Positions 6,245 through 6,931 of a DNA stretch of 6,931 nucleotides are shown piece by piece (within the stretch, counting starts at the first letter, position 1; the number at the start of each line of letters is the position of its first letter). The notes below the pieces were generated by a model. That model searched no databases and was not told where the DNA came from. It saw nothing but the letters and a program-made list of their open reading frames with translations. The DNA comes from Phenylobacterium sp. (GTDB taxonomy: Bacteria; Pseudomonadota; Alphaproteobacteria; Caulobacterales; Caulobacteraceae). Both the position numbers and the translations under genes were made by a program. The DNA lies in the NCBI GenBank assembly GCA_028291285.1, contig JAQGIJ010000270.1:1-6931 (forward strand), given 5' to 3'.

Positions 6245-6260
6245 GGCCGGACGTCCGGCC
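6245..6260 (-). terminator. Perfect 16-base palindrome, possible terminator or operator
   Basis: GGCCGGAC is followed directly by its reverse complement GTCCGGCC. As RNA this would fold into a six-pair all-GC stem with an ACGU loop. Read on the minus strand it lies about 35 bases after the stop of the dihydrodipicolinate-reductase-like gene and is followed by CTTT, a poor U-tract. It could be a weak intrinsic terminator, or a dimeric repressor site upstream of the SDR gene. The sequence does not decide between these. Confidence 0.4.
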
Positions 6261-6295
6261 TCGTCACGGCAGCAAGCCGTCCGCCGACCCCGTGG

Positions 6296-6931
6296 CTATT
6301 CCTGGAGGTAGGTCGGCGCGGAGAGATTGCGCGCCGGGAAGAGCGGAACATCGGCCTGGGTGAGGATGCCGGGCCGCGCAGCGCAGACCCAAGGGATGGC
6401 GCTGACCGCGCTCACCGGGGTCAGGTTCATGCCCTGCGAACGCGTGATCTCGACGTCGAGGTTCGGGTCGCCCGCGACACGGATGAACTTGGTGTTCTCC
6501 CGCCCTGTCCCCTTGGCCGACCTGGGCCAGTCGGGGCCCGCCTCTTCGTGCAGGCGCAGGAGCTTGTGATAGACGATGAACGGCTTGCCCGCGACCATGG
6601 CGCTCACGGTCCAATAGGTGGCGGCCGTCTTGCCGGCCTTGACCAGGCCGTAGGCGGTGGCCTCGAAGTCGCGATCGACGGCGGCGGTCCGCCATTCCTC
6701 TCTGAACTCGTCCACCTTGACGCCCAGGAAGTCGGCGATCCCGCGCAGGGTGTCGGTGTGCCAATGCGCGCCGACGTCGGAGGTGAACATCGGTGGACGG
6801 TAGTCCAGGTCCTCGTTGAAGCCGTACATCCGCAGCGAGGCTGCGCCCGTGTAGTGGCGCACCCAGGCCAGCGCGCCCAGATCGATCCGGTCGATCCTGC
6901 CGCACACCGAGAGCAGGCCGAAGAGGACGTG
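6296..6931 (-). CDS. Dihydrodipicolinate reductase/2,4-diaminopentanoate dehydrogenase-like protein (5' end cut by window)
   Basis: The C-terminal 211 residues of an NAD(P)H-dependent oxidoreductase are visible. The frame is open to the right edge, so the N-terminal Rossmann domain with the cofactor motif lies outside the window, and the GTG at 6907 is internal. The visible part resembles the C-terminal domain of proteins annotated as dihydrodipicolinate reductase or NAD(P)H-dependent amine dehydrogenase. It shows a hydrophobic stretch and CGRIDRIDLGA near the cut, the pair GVKVDEFREEW, a central beta segment ending in GKPFIVYHKLLRL, and a late segment around GDPNLDVEI. These family members are generally distinct from true DapB of lysine synthesis, so the gene is more likely catabolic or of unknown substrate. 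The stop is TAG at 6296-6298. The downstream neighbour is an SDR-family gene on the same strand, consistent with a small metabolic cluster; this is inference. Confidence 0.75.
   Translation of the reverse strand, partial: HVLFGLLSVCGRIDRIDLGALAWVRHYTGAASLRMYGFNEDLDYRPPMFTSDVGAHWHTDTLRGIADFLGVKVDEFREEWRTAAVDRDFEATAYGLVKAGKTAATYWTVSAMVAGKPFIVYHKLLRLHEEAGPDWPRSAKGTGRENTKFIRVAGDPNLDVEITRSQGMNLTPVSAVSAIPWVCAARPGILTQADVPLFPARNLSAPTYLQE

Noticed and set aside
6264..6905. Minus-strand frame of 213 codons overlapping the dihydrodipicolinate-reductase-like gene
   Set aside because: Arg/Gly-rich shadow in a different frame; the overlapping frame has family-like sequence and runs open through the window edge.

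Overview
This GC-rich window comes from a bacterial chromosome. The long overlapping shadow frames on both strands are typical of codon usage at about 70 % GC. The gene families and Shine-Dalgarno style fit an alphaproteobacterium, possibly Caulobacterales (a Phenylobacterium or Caulobacter relative). That placement is inferred from general resemblance, not shown by a marker gene.

Left part (1-3479): a potassium-limitation sensing module. The plus strand carries the 3'-terminal two thirds of kdpD (sensor kinase, cut by the left window edge) and a complete kdpE (response regulator), which overlap by 20 bases. The structural kdpABC genes are expected upstream, outside the window. Convergent to kdpE, and overlapping its stop by 11 bases, is a 288-residue protein. 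It repeats only the KdpD membrane block (DUF4118 type) plus a GAF-like domain, with no histidine-kinase core: a KdpD-like non-kinase sensor. This is the most thought-provoking part of the window.

Middle part (3580-5104): a divergent pair. On the minus strand is an FtrA-type transcription regulator, a GATase1/DJ-1-like domain fused to an AraC helix-turn-helix. On the plus strand is a single-domain rhodanese. They share a short intergenic region (about 85 bases with the starts chosen here) that contains tandem octamer repeats and is the natural place for the regulator to act.

Right part (5172-6931): two minus-strand genes, probably metabolic. One is an extended-SDR NAD(P)-dependent epimerase/dehydratase-like protein whose usual catalytic tyrosine is replaced by serine. 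The other is a dihydrodipicolinate-reductase/2,4-diaminopentanoate-dehydrogenase-like protein cut by the right window edge. The 176 bases between them carry a perfect 16-base palindrome next to a second small hairpin.

I see no tRNA, rRNA, CRISPR array, insertion sequence or phage gene. No stretch over 300 bases lacks a gene. I did not find a clearly new system. The best candidates for follow-up are the kinase-less KdpD paralogue beside kdpDE, the tyrosine-less SDR, and the repeat-bearing ftrA-rhodanese intergenic region.
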